The notes: generated by a model not told the origin, from the sequence alone. Positions 1 through 7,917 are shown, counted from the stretch's first letter. The stretch is 12,855 nucleotides of DNA from JBOFSR01 sp051651645 (GCA_051651645.1 JBOFSR010000088.1:1-12855); one strand, 5' to 3'. Made by a program: numbers and translations.

Positions 1-621
1 AGACGCTTCAATTGCTTCAATAATTGATTGTGCAACTTTTTTTTGCTTAAAACCCTCTGCAATATTCTGAGCCAAAGTACTCGCAAATTCATTCCATTTT
101 TCTTGGCTCACTTTTTTGACTAAGCCACTATCGGCAACAATTCTTACTTCTTTTTCAAGATAGGAAATAAAAATCAAAATTCCAGAATCTTCACGCGTTT
201 GATATACGCCACTTTCAATAAAATGACGCAACGCTCGCGTATAGACAGCTTTTTTCATGACCAACGGCGGAATAATCAGCCTGTCAATACAAGGAATATT
301 GGCAAGGTAAAAAAAGACTAGTATCACAGCCAAAGATGTCAAGCCAAAAAAAGCAGTAATATGCCAAACGCTAAAGCTCCACAATGTTGAGTCTAAAAAA
401 ATTGCAATGCGTTCTGTGTTTGGCACCATGACAACAAAGCTAATAATCCCAATAAAAAAAGCGAACAAAAGTTCATATAACACATAGTTATCACTTTCAC
501 TAATAAGGGCAACGGCAATTTCACCTGTTGTATTTTTTTCATGCTCAGCGACGGTGTTTTTAATACGATCAAAATCATCTTTTTGCAAGGCGATTTTTTT
601 TAGAAAATGTTTATGTGTCAT
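1..621 (-). CDS. TPM-domain membrane protein (3' end outside window)
   Basis: The frame is open for 207 codons from an ATG at 621 to the window edge, so the C-terminus is missing. An AAGGA ribosome site lies 4 bases before the start. Two pieces typical of TPM domains (the TLP18.3/Psb32/MOLO-1 family, COG3762-like) are visible: a strand TGEIAVALI at residues 32-40 and a block with EDSGILIFISYLEKEVRIVA at about 144-163. Between them are two hydrophobic segments, about 50-66 and 86-108, so the domain is split by a membrane hairpin, as in the COG3762 subgroup. It starts 24 bases after the lemA stop and is almost certainly in one operon with it; lemA/TPM pairing is common in bacteria. The molecular function of these membrane TPM proteins is poorly known, and an envelope role is inferred from the partner. 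Family assignment is good; function is not. Confidence 0.85.
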   Translation of the reverse strand, partial: MTHKHFLKKIALQKDDFDRIKNTVAEHEKNTTGEIAVALISESDNYVLYELLFAFFIGIISFVVMVPNTERIAIFLDSTLWSFSVWHITAFFGLTSLAVILVFFYLANIPCIDRLIIPPLVMKKAVYTRALRHFIESGVYQTREDSGILIFISYLEKEVRIVADSGLVKKVSQEKWNEFASTLAQNIAEGFKQKKVAQSIIEAIEAS

Positions 622-645
622 AAAATCCTTCTATAATAGAGAACA

Positions 646-1254
646 TTAAAATGAAATTTGTGGTGCTTGATTTGCCCCGTCAGTTGCACTAAAATATTGT
701 TTTTCACGAAAACCACTCATATTTGCAATAAACATATTAGGAAATTGCTTAATAAAAGTATTATACATTTGTGATGTATCGTTAAAGCGCTTTCGTTCAA
801 CAGAAATACGATTTTCTGTTCCTTCAAGTTGATCCTGCAATGCCAAAAAATTTTGATTTGCCTTTAAATCAGGATAGTTTTCGGTAATAGCCAAAAGTCT
901 TTGTAAAGCACCGCCAAGTTCGCCCTGTGCTTGTTGAAAACGCTGAAAACTTTCAGGATTTTCTAAAACTTCATTTGAAATATTCATGACACCACCTGCA
1001 CGAGAGCGAGCCTCAGCGATTCCACTAAAAACTTCACTTTCATGTGCGGCATAACCTTTGACTGTTTCGACAAGATTGGGAATTAAGTCAAATCGCCTTT
1101 GATACTGATTTTCAACCTGTGCCCACTGAGCCTTTACTTGCTCGTCAAGACCCACCATGGAATTATACGTGCCTGCAAAAAACTGATAAATCGAAAAAAC
1201 GATACCGACAATCACCGCCACCGAAATTAACGCTATCTTACTTCCTTTACTCAT
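646..1254 (-). CDS. lemA: LemA family membrane protein
   Basis: This 202-residue protein has the normal LemA length and layout. A short basic N-terminus is followed by one membrane helix at about residues 7-27, then a long helical domain. The signature is clear: YNSMVGLDEQVKAQWAQVEN near residues 31-50, followed by QRRFDLIPNLVETVKGYA and the downstream motif with FSGIAEARSRAG. LemA proteins are anchored in the membrane with a four-helix bundle; their biochemical role is not settled. The ATG at 1254 is preceded by an AGAGGAA ribosome site, and a near-consensus promoter lies about 58 bases upstream. The next gene in the operon, a TPM-domain protein, starts 24 bases after the stop. The secreted YgcG-like TPM protein often found between the two is not present here. 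Family call is very secure. Confidence 0.95.
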   Translation of the reverse strand: MSKGSKIALISVAVIVGIVFSIYQFFAGTYNSMVGLDEQVKAQWAQVENQYQRRFDLIPNLVETVKGYAAHESEVFSGIAEARSRAGGVMNISNEVLENPESFQRFQQAQGELGGALQRLLAITENYPDLKANQNFLALQDQLEGTENRISVERKRFNDTSQMYNTFIKQFPNMFIANMSGFREKQYFSATDGANQAPQISF

Positions 1255-1311
1255 TATGGTTCCTCTACTGATTAAAATTTTATTCTAAGTTTTACAAAAA
1301 ATAAGACTGTA

Positions 1312-1340
1312 AATATACTCAATTTTTCGACTAAAGTCAA
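1312..1340 (-). promoter_or_regulatory. Promoter of the lemA operon
   Basis: Read on the minus strand, TTGACT (1335-1340) is separated by 17 bp from TATATT (1312-1317), a near-consensus housekeeping promoter. The predicted start of transcription is near 1305, giving a leader of about 50 bases before the lemA ATG. The -35 box is part of an imperfect inverted repeat, TTGACT-TT-AGTCGAA (1326-1340), that could be an operator; that is speculation. Confidence 0.7.
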
Positions 1341-1436
1341 ACTAGAACTTTAATGCAAGCGTTCCAGCAAAAAAAGAAATTTTGCTTTTGACGGAAAAAT
1401 AATGACCACAAAACCGCTGATTTTTTTTAATCTCTC

Positions 1437-1466
1437 TTGACTAAAACTTATATAATACATTATGAT
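1437..1466 (+). promoter_or_regulatory. Promoter of the small protein/Gx protein operon
   Basis: TTGACT (1437-1442), 18 bp, TATGAT (1461-1466). Transcription would begin near 1473, only about 8 bases before the ATG at 1481, so the mRNA would be nearly leaderless. A second TATAAT at 1451-1456 has no matching -35 box at normal distance. The lemA promoter points the other way 97 bases to the left. Confidence 0.6.
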
Positions 1467-1480
1467 TTGCAACACACAAA

Positions 1481-1717
1481 ATGAATTCTATCAATCAATT
1501 ATATGCACCAAACTTTTTTTTCCCACAAGTAAGCTTATTTAAAAACAAAAAATTATTTACTCAAATGCCATCACTTGCATTAGAGGAATTAGAAGTTTTT
1601 AAAGGGGAAGAAATAATCATTCAACAAAATGGAGTTTTTACAATAAATAAAAATTTAGATGTGCATATCCCCCCAAAAGATATAGATTTGAAAAATCTTA
1701 TTGCTTCAATTTTATGA
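1481..1717 (+). CDS. Small protein of unknown function, coupled to the Gx protein
   Basis: A 78-residue protein that I do not recognise. It has no signal peptide, membrane helix or cysteine motif. The N-terminal third is rich in Phe, Asn and Lys. The rest alternates charged and hydrophobic residues (for example FKGEEIIIQQNGVFTI), which suggests a small beta-rich fold. Support for it being a real gene: it has its own promoter, an in-frame stop at 1463-1465 leaves ATG 1481 as the first possible start, and its TGA overlaps the ATG of the next gene in an ATGA arrangement typical of translational coupling. There is no Shine-Dalgarno site. Gx-family genes often sit beside a NusG-domain-II protein, but the cysteine and signal features of that family are absent here, so that identity is not supported. 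Confidence 0.65.
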   Translation: MNSINQLYAPNFFFPQVSLFKNKKLFTQMPSLALEELEVFKGEEIIIQQNGVFTINKNLDVHIPPKDIDLKNLIASIL

Positions 1718-2796
1718 TTTTAGCAAAAAAAACTATAAACACCCAAACAGTTTGCATGCTTGGAGCTTTATGTTTTTTATTTTCAGCAATTGAATTTATT
1801 ATTCCAAAACCCTTGCCCTTTTTCCGCCTAGGCTTAGCAAATCTGCCATTATTAATAGGGCTAGAACTTTTGTGCCTGCCAGAGTTTTTTCTGCTAGTTT
1901 TAATTAAAATCATTGGTCAAAACCTGCTTTCAGGAACAATATTTTCATACGTTTTTTTACTTTCCGCGGGAGGAACCCTTGCATCAGCCATGGTAATGCT
2001 CTGCCTAATTGAGCTAAAAAAAAAGAAGCTCATTTCATTTATTGGAGTTAGCGTAATGGGAGCCTTTGTTTCAAACATGCTCCAAATTTTGCTAGCAACG
2101 CAATTTTTAGGGAGCTCTGCGTGGCTCATTGCACCCGTTTTTATTATACTAGGATTAGTCACTTCAATTTTTCTTGGATTATTTGCAAATATTTTTTCAA
2201 AGCATTCTGTATGGATAAAAAAATTACAAACAAAAACTGTATACCACCACAATATCGAAAAAAAAGACTCTATCACTGCAAAAAAATCATCGTTTATCCA
2301 TTTTTTTGTTGGCCTTCCAATTTTGCTCGCCTTATTTTTTTCAAATAGCCTTTTAACAAAAGGCTCGCTTATGATTTTAATTATGGCACTAAACTATGCA
2401 AGCAAGAAAAAAATTAATCTTTTTTTTGCATTTTTGATGATTACGACAATCGCAATTTTTAATATTGTATCACCCGCTGGAAAAGTGCTTTTCTCAATAG
2501 GAAATTTTCCTGTAACAGAATTTGCTCTTACAACAGGATTAAAAAAAGCGTTTACTATTGAGGGCATGATTTTTTTATCAAAATGGATGATTCATCCGCA
2601 ACTGACATTACCGACAAAGGTTGGCAAACTTATCTGCCAATCGTTTATTATTTTTGAGCAGCTTTTATCAGCATTTAACAAAAAAAAAGAAAAGATAGTG
2701 CTATCGCAACGCATAAAATCTTTTAACTTACAAAGCCTGATAAAAAAAATTGATAACATATTACTAGAGATAGAAAGAGACCAAGCAGAATTGTAG
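1714..2796 (+). CDS. Gx-family membrane protein (heptaprenyl diphosphate synthase component I-like) with extra C-terminal membrane domain
   Basis: A 360-residue integral membrane protein. Residues about 5-165 match the Gx transporter/Hpre_diP_synt_I family: FRLGLANLPLLIGL near 32-45, then SGTIFSYVFLLSAGGTLASA near 73-92 and a final helix pair around 130-160. The family is named for a supposed prenyl synthase subunit but looks like a small membrane transporter related to ECF substrate-binding components. After a polar linker (about 166-192) comes a second half with hydrophobic segments at about 193-250. It includes SPAGKVLFSIGNFPVTE around 253-269 and then a basic, amphipathic tail to 360. The second half resembles an EcfT-type transmembrane component in spacing and motif; this is a tentative reading. 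There is no ribosome site, so translation probably depends on termination of the upstream small gene through the ATGA overlap. Substrate unknown. Confidence 0.8.
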   Translation: MILAKKTINTQTVCMLGALCFLFSAIEFIIPKPLPFFRLGLANLPLLIGLELLCLPEFFLLVLIKIIGQNLLSGTIFSYVFLLSAGGTLASAMVMLCLIELKKKKLISFIGVSVMGAFVSNMLQILLATQFLGSSAWLIAPVFIILGLVTSIFLGLFANIFSKHSVWIKKLQTKTVYHHNIEKKDSITAKKSSFIHFFVGLPILLALFFSNSLLTKGSLMILIMALNYASKKKINLFFAFLMITTIAIFNIVSPAGKVLFSIGNFPVTEFALTTGLKKAFTIEGMIFLSKWMIHPQLTLPTKVGKLICQSFIIFEQLLSAFNKKKEKIVLSQRIKSFNLQSLIKKIDNILLEIERDQAEL

Positions 2797-2831
2797 GTAC
2801 ATTTTAAGCTTTTATTTAAAATACTCTGGCA

Positions 2832-5381
2832 CTAATTCAAAACAAGCGATGTTTTTTCTTCTATTGAAGGTTTAAGTTTTTCTTTTTTCAAACTAACAAT
2901 TAACTCATCATTTTTACAGTCAACAATCACTTTATAGGGACAGTCATCCAAGCCTTCAAGCACTTTCTTTGATAAAGGATCTTCAATTTCACGCTGAATA
3001 AGCCGTCGCAGTGGTCTTGCACCAAAATGCGGATCGTAGCCCTTTTTAACCAAGTATTCCTTAGCAGAGGCTTTTACTTGCAACAAGAGATTTTGCTCTT
3101 TTAATCGCTGTGCAAACTCCTCAATTTGAATTTGCAAAACACCTTCTATCTCTTTATTACTCAAAGCATTAAAAACAACAATATCATCAATCCGATTAAT
3201 AAGCTCAGGGTTCATAATGCGTTTTAACTCATTCAACGCATTTGATTTGATTTCATCATAGCCAATAATGCCCTCAGATGTTAGCGTAAAGCCAAGCCGA
3301 TTTTCATTTGAAATTTGGCGAACGCCTGCATTACTTGTCATTATAATAACCGTATTGCGAAAATTAACGGTATGCCCAAAACTATCTCGAAGCTCGCCTT
3401 CTTCAAGCACTTGTAAAAGCAAATTAAAAACATCATTGTGCGCTTTTTCAATTTCATCAAGCAAAACGACTGAATACGGATTTTTTCGCACACGCTCTGT
3501 TAAAAGTCCGCCCTCTTCATAGCCAACATAGCCTGGAGGAGCACCAATTAAACGACTGGAATTGTGTTTTTCCATGTAATCACTCATATCAATGCGAATA
3601 AGAGCTTCCGTTGAGCCAAACAAAAACTTAGAAAGCGTTTTTGCAAGAAGCGTTTTTCCCACTCCAGTTGGCCCCAAAAAGATGAATGACCCCAGCGGAC
3701 GATGGGCACTAGAAACACCTGAGCGAGAGCGCCGAATTGCCGAAGAAATTAGCCCAATTGCTTCATGCTGGCCAACAATTGATTTGTGCAGCTCCTGCTC
3801 CATTTGCAAGAGTTTTTTAGTCTCATTTTCATCAATATTTGTAAGAGGAATACCTGTAATCGTCGAGACAACGCTGTAAATATCCTGCTCATCAATTAAT
3901 AATAGCGGATTACTGCCTTCACTATCAAAAGCTTTTTTCAAAGTAGCAGCTTCTTCTTGCAAGCGTTTCACCTCATCGCGAACTTTTGCGGCCTGCTCAT
4001 AATCCTGCTCTGCCACAAGACGTGATTTTCGCTCACTCAACTGCGTAATTTTTTTTTCTAGTAAATACAAATCAGGGGAATCCGTGTTTGCCTTAATCTT
4101 TTTGATCGCACCAGATTCATCCAAAATATCAATCGCCTTATCGGGAAACATGCGATCGGTAATATATCGCTTTGCAAGTTTAACAACCAAATCAAGTGCC
4201 TCATCTTTGTAAACAACACCGTGGTAATTTTGATAGTGCCATTTTAAACCATGCAGGATTGAAATGGTTTCCTCCTCGCTGGGCTCTTTAACTTGCACAA
4301 CCTGAAATCGTCGCTCTAAAGCCGCATCCCGCTCAAAATACTTGCGATATTCGGCGTTCGTTGTTGCTCCAATACACTGCAATTCGCCACGACTAAGTGC
4401 CGGCTTCAAAATATTGGAAGCATCCATAGAGCCTTCTGCTCCACCTGCCCCAATGAGTGTGTGTAGCTCATCAATAAATAAAATGATATTTTTTTTCTCG
4501 GTTATTTCTTTCATAATCCGCTTAATTCTATCTTCAAACTCGCCACGATATTTTGTTCCTGCAATAACTGACGCTAAATCAAGCGTTAAAACTCTCTTGT
4601 TATAAAGATTTTTAGGAACATTACCATTAATGATTTTTTGAGCAAGCCCCTCAACAATTGCCGTTTTTCCAACGCCAGGTTCACCTACCAATACGGGATT
4701 ATTTTTTGTCCGCCGCGATAAAATTTGAATGACACGCATAATCTCTGCTTCTCTTCCCAAAACAGGATCAAGTTTGCCATGATTTGCAAAAATTGTTAAA
4801 TCGCGAGTATATTCTTGTAAAAAAGAACGTGGCTGATGATGATTTTGCTTTTGTGCAGAATTTTTTTGCTTTTCATCGAGTTGATTTTTTTGTTCAATTT
4901 TAAATTCTTTTTTTTCATCGGGTTTGAGGGCAGAAGTTTGTTCATTATTTTGAATAAAAATAGTCGCACTTCGTAGCTCATCAAAAGAAACTTGTGCTTC
5001 TTTCAAAAACCTAAAGGCGATGCTATCTTGTTCGTGAAATGCTGAAAGGACAATGTGTTCTGTTCCTATATAATGCTGATGCAATGAGCTTGACTCAACG
5101 GCTGCAAGATCAATCAGCGTTTTTAATCGTCGTGAGGGCGGTAAGTCGCCAGCAAAGTGCGTATGAGAATCAAAAGAAAGACTTTTTTCAAGCTCAATTT
5201 GTAAAGAATACAAATCAAGATTAAGGTGTTTTAAAACAGAAAATCCCAATCCATCAGTGGATTTCAAAACAGCAAGCAAAACATGCTCAGGCAAAAGGGT
5301 ATCATTTCCTCGACTTTTTGCCTCAGCTTGAACATACATAGTAAGCAACTTTTGTGCACGAACAGATAACTCTTTAAACAT
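2832..5381 (-). CDS. clpC: ClpC-type AAA+ unfoldase, ATP-binding subunit of Clp protease
   Basis: An 849-residue, complete, two-ring AAA+ protein. It has an N-terminal double Clp repeat (about 1-145), a charged Gln/Lys/Glu-rich linker (about 148-190) and a first ATPase domain with Walker A GEPGVGKT at 233-240 and Walker B ILFIDELHT. A UVR-type middle segment follows (about 441-480, with EQDYEQAAKVRDEVKRL). The second ATPase domain has Walker A GPTGVGKT near 569 and LLDEIEKAH, followed by the C-terminal small domain. The short middle domain separates ClpC from ClpB, which has a long coiled coil. A RLGFT motif near 694-698 sits where Clp unfoldases carry the tripeptide that docks on ClpP, so it should feed substrates to ClpP. 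clpP is not in this window. It stands alone, convergent with the Gx gene and divergent from glgA. No ribosome site precedes the ATG, and an in-frame TGA lies 15 bases upstream. Confidence 0.95.
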   Translation of the reverse strand: MFKELSVRAQKLLTMYVQAEAKSRGNDTLLPEHVLLAVLKSTDGLGFSVLKHLNLDLYSLQIELEKSLSFDSHTHFAGDLPPSRRLKTLIDLAAVESSSLHQHYIGTEHIVLSAFHEQDSIAFRFLKEAQVSFDELRSATIFIQNNEQTSALKPDEKKEFKIEQKNQLDEKQKNSAQKQNHHQPRSFLQEYTRDLTIFANHGKLDPVLGREAEIMRVIQILSRRTKNNPVLVGEPGVGKTAIVEGLAQKIINGNVPKNLYNKRVLTLDLASVIAGTKYRGEFEDRIKRIMKEITEKKNIILFIDELHTLIGAGGAEGSMDASNILKPALSRGELQCIGATTNAEYRKYFERDAALERRFQVVQVKEPSEEETISILHGLKWHYQNYHGVVYKDEALDLVVKLAKRYITDRMFPDKAIDILDESGAIKKIKANTDSPDLYLLEKKITQLSERKSRLVAEQDYEQAAKVRDEVKRLQEEAATLKKAFDSEGSNPLLLIDEQDIYSVVSTITGIPLTNIDENETKKLLQMEQELHKSIVGQHEAIGLISSAIRRSRSGVSSAHRPLGSFIFLGPTGVGKTLLAKTLSKFLFGSTEALIRIDMSDYMEKHNSSRLIGAPPGYVGYEEGGLLTERVRKNPYSVVLLDEIEKAHNDVFNLLLQVLEEGELRDSFGHTVNFRNTVIIMTSNAGVRQISNENRLGFTLTSEGIIGYDEIKSNALNELKRIMNPELINRIDDIVVFNALSNKEIEGVLQIQIEEFAQRLKEQNLLLQVKASAKEYLVKKGYDPHFGARPLRRLIQREIEDPLSKKVLEGLDDCPYKVIVDCKNDELIVSLKKEKLKPSIEEKTSLVLN

Positions 5382-5387
5382 AGTAAA

Positions 5388-5416
5388 AATATATCATTTT
5401 TTTGCTGTACAAGCAA
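5388..5416 (-). promoter_or_regulatory. clpC promoter placing the start at or next to the ATG
   Basis: Read on the minus strand, TTGCTT (5411-5416), 17 bp, TATATT (5388-5393). Only six bases (TTTACT) separate the -10 box from the clpC ATG, so the predicted +1 falls on the A of the start codon. With no Shine-Dalgarno site, this fits a leaderless mRNA. Confidence 0.6.
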
Positions 5417-5550
5417 CAGATTTTATTAATCTTATATTTAAAGAATACAGTCTATACTAAGGCACGCCCTTTTTAAGCTTCTGTTGTGCAAAACAAGCCT
5501 CTGTAAAGCCATCGTCAAAGCATTTTTTTCTATGCAAGAATAAAAACCTG

Positions 5551-5559
5551 TGATATAAT
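5551..5559 (+). promoter_or_regulatory. Extended -10 promoter of glgA
   Basis: TGATATAAT matches the extended -10 form (TG, one base, TATAAT at 5554-5559). The -35 position (TATGCA, 5531-5536) is poor, as expected for this promoter class. Transcription would start near 5566, leaving about 25 bases before the ATG, which include the GGGAG ribosome site at 5579-5583. A second -10-like TATACT at 5453-5458 has no good -35. Nothing else was recognised in the 209-base clpC-glgA spacer. Confidence 0.6.
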
Positions 5560-5590
5560 AGGGTATACTTTTATAAGCGGGAGATAAAAT

Positions 5591-7069
5591 ATGAAAATTC
5601 TTATGGCGACAAGTGAAACAGTACCCTTTGCAAAGTCAGGTGGCCTTGCTGATGTTGTTACCGCTCTATCAAAAGAATTAAAAAAGCGTGGGCATGATGT
5701 TCGTATTGTGATGCCGCGCTATTATAAAATCAGTCGACAGGACTTGCAAAAACTGCCGGCTCCACTTGGTGTTCCTGTTGGTTTTGGCGAAATATGGAAT
5801 GGCGTTTACGAGGGAGTCATTCCTGCCACCGACGTGCCAATTTACTTTTTAGACAACGAAGCTTTATATGGTAGAGAGGGGATTTATGGCGAAAGCGGGG
5901 GAAGCTATCCTGATAACGCTCTGCGATTCATAAACCTTTCACGGGGGATTTTTCAGCTTTGCAAAATGCTTGACTGGTATCCCGATATTATTCATACGCA
6001 TGACTGGCCAACTTCAACGGCAGCAATGATATTAAACACATGGGAAAAAGACGGCTACTTTACAAAGACTGCCTCTGTTTTAACGATTCATAATTTGGGC
6101 TATCAAGGCTGGTTTCCAAAAGAAGACTTGCACCTTTTTCAACTGCAGTGGAGTGAGTTTTACTCATCGGGCTTAGAAAAAAATGATAGCCTTAACTTTC
6201 TTAAGTGTGGCATTATGAATAGTGATGCAATTACAACGGTCTCGCCAACCTATGCAAATGAAATACAAGGCATTTGCGGAGAGGGATTACAAGGCGAGCT
6301 TTCCATTCGAAAAAATGATTTGTACGGCATTCTTAATGGTATGGATTATGATGAGTGGAACCCCAAAACCGACCGCCTTATTCCGCATAACTTTAGTGCA
6401 AGCAAAATGGATGGTAAGAAAAAGATGAAAGCCCTCTTGCAAGAAAAGTTTAATCTGCCTATTGATCAGACGAAACCGCTTTTTGGAATCGTTTCGCGCT
6501 TTGCAGAGCAAAAGGGATTTGGAGCTTTATGTGGTCCATCTCACGGCTCTTTATACAATATCTGTAATGACATGAATATACAAGTAATCATTTTAGGAAC
6601 GGGCGAAAAATGGTGCGAAAACGAGCTTACCTCTCTTGCCTCCCGATTAGATAATTTGCGTGTGTTTGTGGGCTTTAATAACGAGCTTGCCCACTGGATT
6701 GAAGCAGGCTGTGATTTCTTTTTAATGCCCTCTGCCTACGAGCCATGCGGGCTTAATCAAATGTACTCATTGGCGTATGGAACTTTACCCATTGTTCGTA
6801 ATACGGGTGGGCTTGCTGATACGGTAGAAAACTATAACGAGGCAGACGGAAGTGGCACAGGATTTATCTTTGATGAGCTAACACCGCAGGCAATCTACAA
6901 CGTTACCGGATGGGCAACATGGGCGTGGTATAATAAAAAAGAGCATATAAAGAAAATGCAAAAAGCTGCAATGAAGCAATGCTTTTCATGGGAAAAATCG
7001 TGCGAAGAATACGAAAACATCTACATTCAAGCCTTTGAAAAGCGTGCCGTGTTTAGAAAACTGCAATAG
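5591..7069 (+). CDS. glgA: Glycogen synthase (ADP-glucose type, GT5 family)
   Basis: A full-length 492-residue bacterial starch/glycogen synthase. It transfers glucose from a nucleotide sugar (ADP-glucose in this family) to the non-reducing end of an alpha-1,4-glucan in the cytoplasm. The two Rossmann domains of a GT-B fold are seen. The N-terminal KSGGLADV has Lys15 in the sugar-nucleotide loop, and HTHDW is at 135-139. The C-terminal domain has SRFAEQKG with Arg303 and Lys308, which bind the diphosphate in known enzymes. The motif YEPCGLNQ carries the catalytic-site Glu384, followed by RNTGGLADTV. All key residues are present, so it should be active. The start is set by GGGAG seven bases upstream. 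No glgB, glgC or glgP is in the window, so it is a single-gene unit between two oppositely oriented genes. Confidence 0.96.
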   Translation: MKILMATSETVPFAKSGGLADVVTALSKELKKRGHDVRIVMPRYYKISRQDLQKLPAPLGVPVGFGEIWNGVYEGVIPATDVPIYFLDNEALYGREGIYGESGGSYPDNALRFINLSRGIFQLCKMLDWYPDIIHTHDWPTSTAAMILNTWEKDGYFTKTASVLTIHNLGYQGWFPKEDLHLFQLQWSEFYSSGLEKNDSLNFLKCGIMNSDAITTVSPTYANEIQGICGEGLQGELSIRKNDLYGILNGMDYDEWNPKTDRLIPHNFSASKMDGKKKMKALLQEKFNLPIDQTKPLFGIVSRFAEQKGFGALCGPSHGSLYNICNDMNIQVIILGTGEKWCENELTSLASRLDNLRVFVGFNNELAHWIEAGCDFFLMPSAYEPCGLNQMYSLAYGTLPIVRNTGGLADTVENYNEADGSGTGFIFDELTPQAIYNVTGWATWAWYNKKEHIKKMQKAAMKQCFSWEKSCEEYENIYIQAFEKRAVFRKLQ

Positions 7070-7107
7070 AAAGGGTTTGTAAGGGAGCAGGCTTGCCAAG
7101 TTTTTAG

Positions 7108-7131
7108 AAAAAAACAGGTTTTACTAAAGCC
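7108..7131 (-). terminator. Probable intrinsic terminator of recO
   Basis: Just after the recO stop, the minus strand reads GGCTTTAGTAAAACC (7131 to 7117). It can fold as a stem with one C-A mismatch and a 3-base loop. The stem can extend by AAC/GTT over one bulged base, with AAC partly inside the stop codon. A run of seven T (7114 to 7108) follows. It is imperfect but correctly placed. The plus strand has no T tract here, so it would not terminate glgA. Confidence 0.45.
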
Positions 7132-7132
7132 G

Positions 7133-7903
7133 TTAAAAAACAACAACGCTTGCATCAAGGCTTTTTAATTTATAATCACATTGATTTTCAATAAAATAGA
7201 ATAAAATTTTACGCAGGTCATAAAGACTTTGCTCGGCAATCCGTATTTGCCGCACTTGCTTTGGTGGAAGCGTTTCTATTTGTTGTAAATAAAAAATCCC
7301 CTCAGCAGAAATTATAAAATCAACACAAAAAGATTTATCTAAAGTTTGCAGGCAATGAGGGCAAATAAATCCATTATTTCTAATTGTAAATCCGCACTTA
7401 TCCATAGTATTTTTAGACCGAAGAAACTCAGAGCATAAAACACAATGAAAAACATCCGCATACTGCCCAAGAAAAAGACAATAACGCCATAAAAATCGTA
7501 TAAGACCAAGCCGTGCATCATAGTCACTTGAAACATCCAATCCATCTAAAAAAGCATTTGCCAAAATATACGCTTTTTGTGCTTCATGCCCACCCGCATG
7601 AGTTTTTATTATAAGCTCACTGCAGAGCGTTGCAGCCCACGACTTAAAAAGATTTTCTCGTAACGTAGGGCGAAAAGAAAAAACATCAAAATCAGATATT
7701 TTAAGCGATTTGTTTTTATCAGCATAAAGCCAGATTTTCCCTGTATGACAAGGAGAAACAAGAGCTCGCAATTTACTTTTTGCACCACCATACAACACCA
7801 CATCAATCATATGAGAGGGCGTTAAAATTGTTGCAATTCGATTATGTTCTTGAAACATTCGCACAGAAAGTATCAGAGCAAAATCAGTTGAGTGACGTGG
7901 CAT
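7133..7903 (-). CDS. recO: DNA repair protein RecO
   Basis: A 256-residue protein of normal RecO length. RecO anneals complementary strands and, with RecR (and RecF), loads RecA onto SSB-coated DNA during gap repair. The N-terminal OB-fold part shows the usual order: ALILSVRMFQEHNRIATILT, then a stretch with YGGAKSKLRALVSP. The C-terminal helical domain carries a complete four-cysteine zinc site, C154-x2-C157 and C181-x2-C184, as in zinc-containing RecO proteins. Sequence between these landmarks is divergent, as is usual for this family. The ATG at 7903 is set by alignment with family N-termini. An AGGA lies 10 bases upstream, rather far for a ribosome site. It is divergent from the J-protein gene; no recR or recF is nearby. 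Confidence 0.88.
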   Translation of the reverse strand: MPRHSTDFALILSVRMFQEHNRIATILTPSHMIDVVLYGGAKSKLRALVSPCHTGKIWLYADKNKSLKISDFDVFSFRPTLRENLFKSWAATLCSELIIKTHAGGHEAQKAYILANAFLDGLDVSSDYDARLGLIRFLWRYCLFLGQYADVFHCVLCSEFLRSKNTMDKCGFTIRNNGFICPHCLQTLDKSFCVDFIISAEGIFYLQQIETLPPKQVRQIRIAEQSLYDLRKILFYFIENQCDYKLKSLDASVVVF

Positions 7904-7917
7904 GCTTTTACTATCCT

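Noticed and set aside
1255..1480. Hidden RNA gene in the lemA/small-protein spacer
   Set aside because: Both promoters account for the sequence; no tRNA-like or stable folded structure was seen.
1698..2276. Minus-strand open frames across the small protein and Gx genes
   Set aside because: Composition is that of antisense membrane-protein codons; no promoter or ribosome site.
2801..2822. AT-only inverted repeat ATTTTAA/TTAAAAT between the convergent Gx and clpC genes as a bidirectional terminator
   Set aside because: The stem has no GC pair and no T tract follows on either strand; too weak to call.
3268..3879. Plus-strand open frames inside clpC
   Set aside because: They are antisense shadows of a strongly conserved coding sequence, without ribosome sites or recognisable proteins.
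5520..5536. GCAT/ATGC hairpin upstream of glgA as a riboswitch or attenuator
   Set aside because: Only 4 bp of stem, located upstream of the predicted transcription start.
7081..7110. Possible glgA terminator around GGCTTGCCAAGTTTTT
   Set aside because: The stem is only 3-4 bp with an impossible or tiny loop; the T run alone is not enough.
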